Shown: one piece after another, positions 40,939-41,214 of the stretch
How positions within the stretch are numbered: the stretch's first letter is position 1
Layout: the number at the start of each line of letters is the position of its first letter
DNA from: Nitrospiria bacterium
GTDB taxonomy: Bacteria > Nitrospirota > UBA9217
Direction of reading: 5' to 3'
Length of the DNA: 41,214 nt
Assembly (NCBI GenBank): GCA_919901555.1
Contig: CAKKPG010000039.1
Coordinates: forward strand, 1 to 41,214
The notes under the pieces: generated by a model
Databases searched by the model: none
The model's input: only the letters and a program-made list of their open reading frames with translations
What the model was told of the DNA's origin: nothing
Program-made: the position numbers and the translations under genes

Positions 40939-41214
40939 ATGCGTTACAGCGCACAGAAACTGGCAGTCACACTACTCTTGCTCCTGTTCGCATCCCCTTC
41001 GTACGCGGAGTACGGAGACACCGCCCCTGATTTCTCCTGCGACCCCGGGGAAGAGAGCGGCATAAGCCTCGCCTTTGCAGGCAAGCCCATCAGCCTCGTT
41101 TCCGGCGCGGAAAGCTTCTCCCGTACAGACCTCACACTCGGAAGCCTCTATCCCATTACCGTCCAGCGCCGGTACAACAGCCGGTCCGGGTACGACAGCC
41201 CCCTCGGCTACGGC
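40939..41214 (+). CDS. N-terminal part of an RHS-repeat-type exported protein, cut by window end
   Basis: Ninety-two codons remain open at the window end. A signal peptide (LAVTLLLLLFASPSYA) is followed by GISLAFAGKPISLVSGAESF and SRTDLTLGSLYPITVQRRYN, then SRSGYDSPLGYG. This is the DUF6531-type start of RHS proteins (PI-LVSG-E, then RRYNS and LGYGW), which continue with many YD repeats forming a shell and often a C-terminal toxin. The start is fixed by TGAGGAGG. Size and any toxin domain lie outside the window. Confidence 0.85.
   Translation, partial: MRYSAQKLAVTLLLLLFASPSYAEYGDTAPDFSCDPGEESGISLAFAGKPISLVSGAESFSRTDLTLGSLYPITVQRRYNSRSGYDSPLGYG

Noticed and set aside
1-41214. tRNA, rRNA, integrase, transposase or phage genes
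   Set aside because: None found when reading both strands; mobile signals are limited to short non-coding repeats.

Overview
The window looks like chromosomal DNA of an anaerobic, sulfur-metabolising, Gram-negative bacterium. It is GC-rich except for one AT-rich upstream region near 21.5-22.1 kb. The core is an almost complete dissimilatory sulfite reductase (Dsr) locus: dsrA, dsrB, dsrD, dsrN, a zinc-ribbon gene, dsrC, a ferredoxin, a DsrH/DsrE/DsrF-like trio, a regulator-like gene, dsrMKJOP and a second ferredoxin. Outer-membrane barrel and lipoprotein genes indicate a double membrane. The gene set and protein style fit Nitrospirota or a related sulfate/sulfite-reducing lineage best. That placement is inference; no marker tree could be made.

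Layout. 1-2.1 kb is a worn accessory segment: the 3' end of an ice-binding-like (DUF3494) gene, a 110-bp inverted-repeat element, a VapBC module between two 112-bp direct repeats, and HigA and YciI fragments. 2.1-6.7 kb holds a secreted unknown protein and an oxidative-stress block on the minus strand: catalase, a di-heme cytochrome c peroxidase-like protein and a PerR/Fur repressor. Matching 7-1-7 operators precede the cytochrome and perR. 7-9 kb is a second toxin-antitoxin area with a frameshifted antitoxin, an unknown gene and an intact Phd/VapC pair behind a consensus promoter. uvrC follows (9.3-11.1 kb).

11.4-16.8 kb is a cell-envelope locus: two lipoproteins, an inositol-monophosphatase-family enzyme, an ECF sigma factor, a membrane anti-sigma factor whose outer part is a glycogen-binding (CBM48/AMPK-beta) domain, two exported helical proteins with Gly/Met-rich tails, and an outer-membrane barrel. 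The same carbohydrate-binding module occurs in a neighbouring lipoprotein, and a third gene looks like a mosaic of its neighbours. 16.9-20.6 kb carries an MglA-type GTPase, ispD-ispF, a DUF4124 protein and a short serine acetyltransferase, followed by an OsmC-family gene on the minus strand.

21.1-34.9 kb is the Dsr region. A long leader contains a near-consensus sigma-70 promoter, a sigma-54-like sequence and several palindromes. DsrAB reduces sulfite at siroheme, DsrD stimulates it, DsrN probably makes siroheme amide, DsrC carries the sulfur as a trisulfide, and DsrMKJOP returns electrons from the quinone pool or periplasm. The DsrHEF-like trio is normally a sulfur-oxidation marker, so its presence with dsrD is notable.

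35-41.2 kb holds a pterin-binding methyltransferase on the minus strand, about 0.9 kb of dispersed palindromic repeats, and a surface-protein locus: a three-LamG exported protein, a Cys-rich exported protein and the start of an RHS-repeat protein cut by the window end. No rRNA, tRNA, CRISPR array, integrase or transposase gene was seen.
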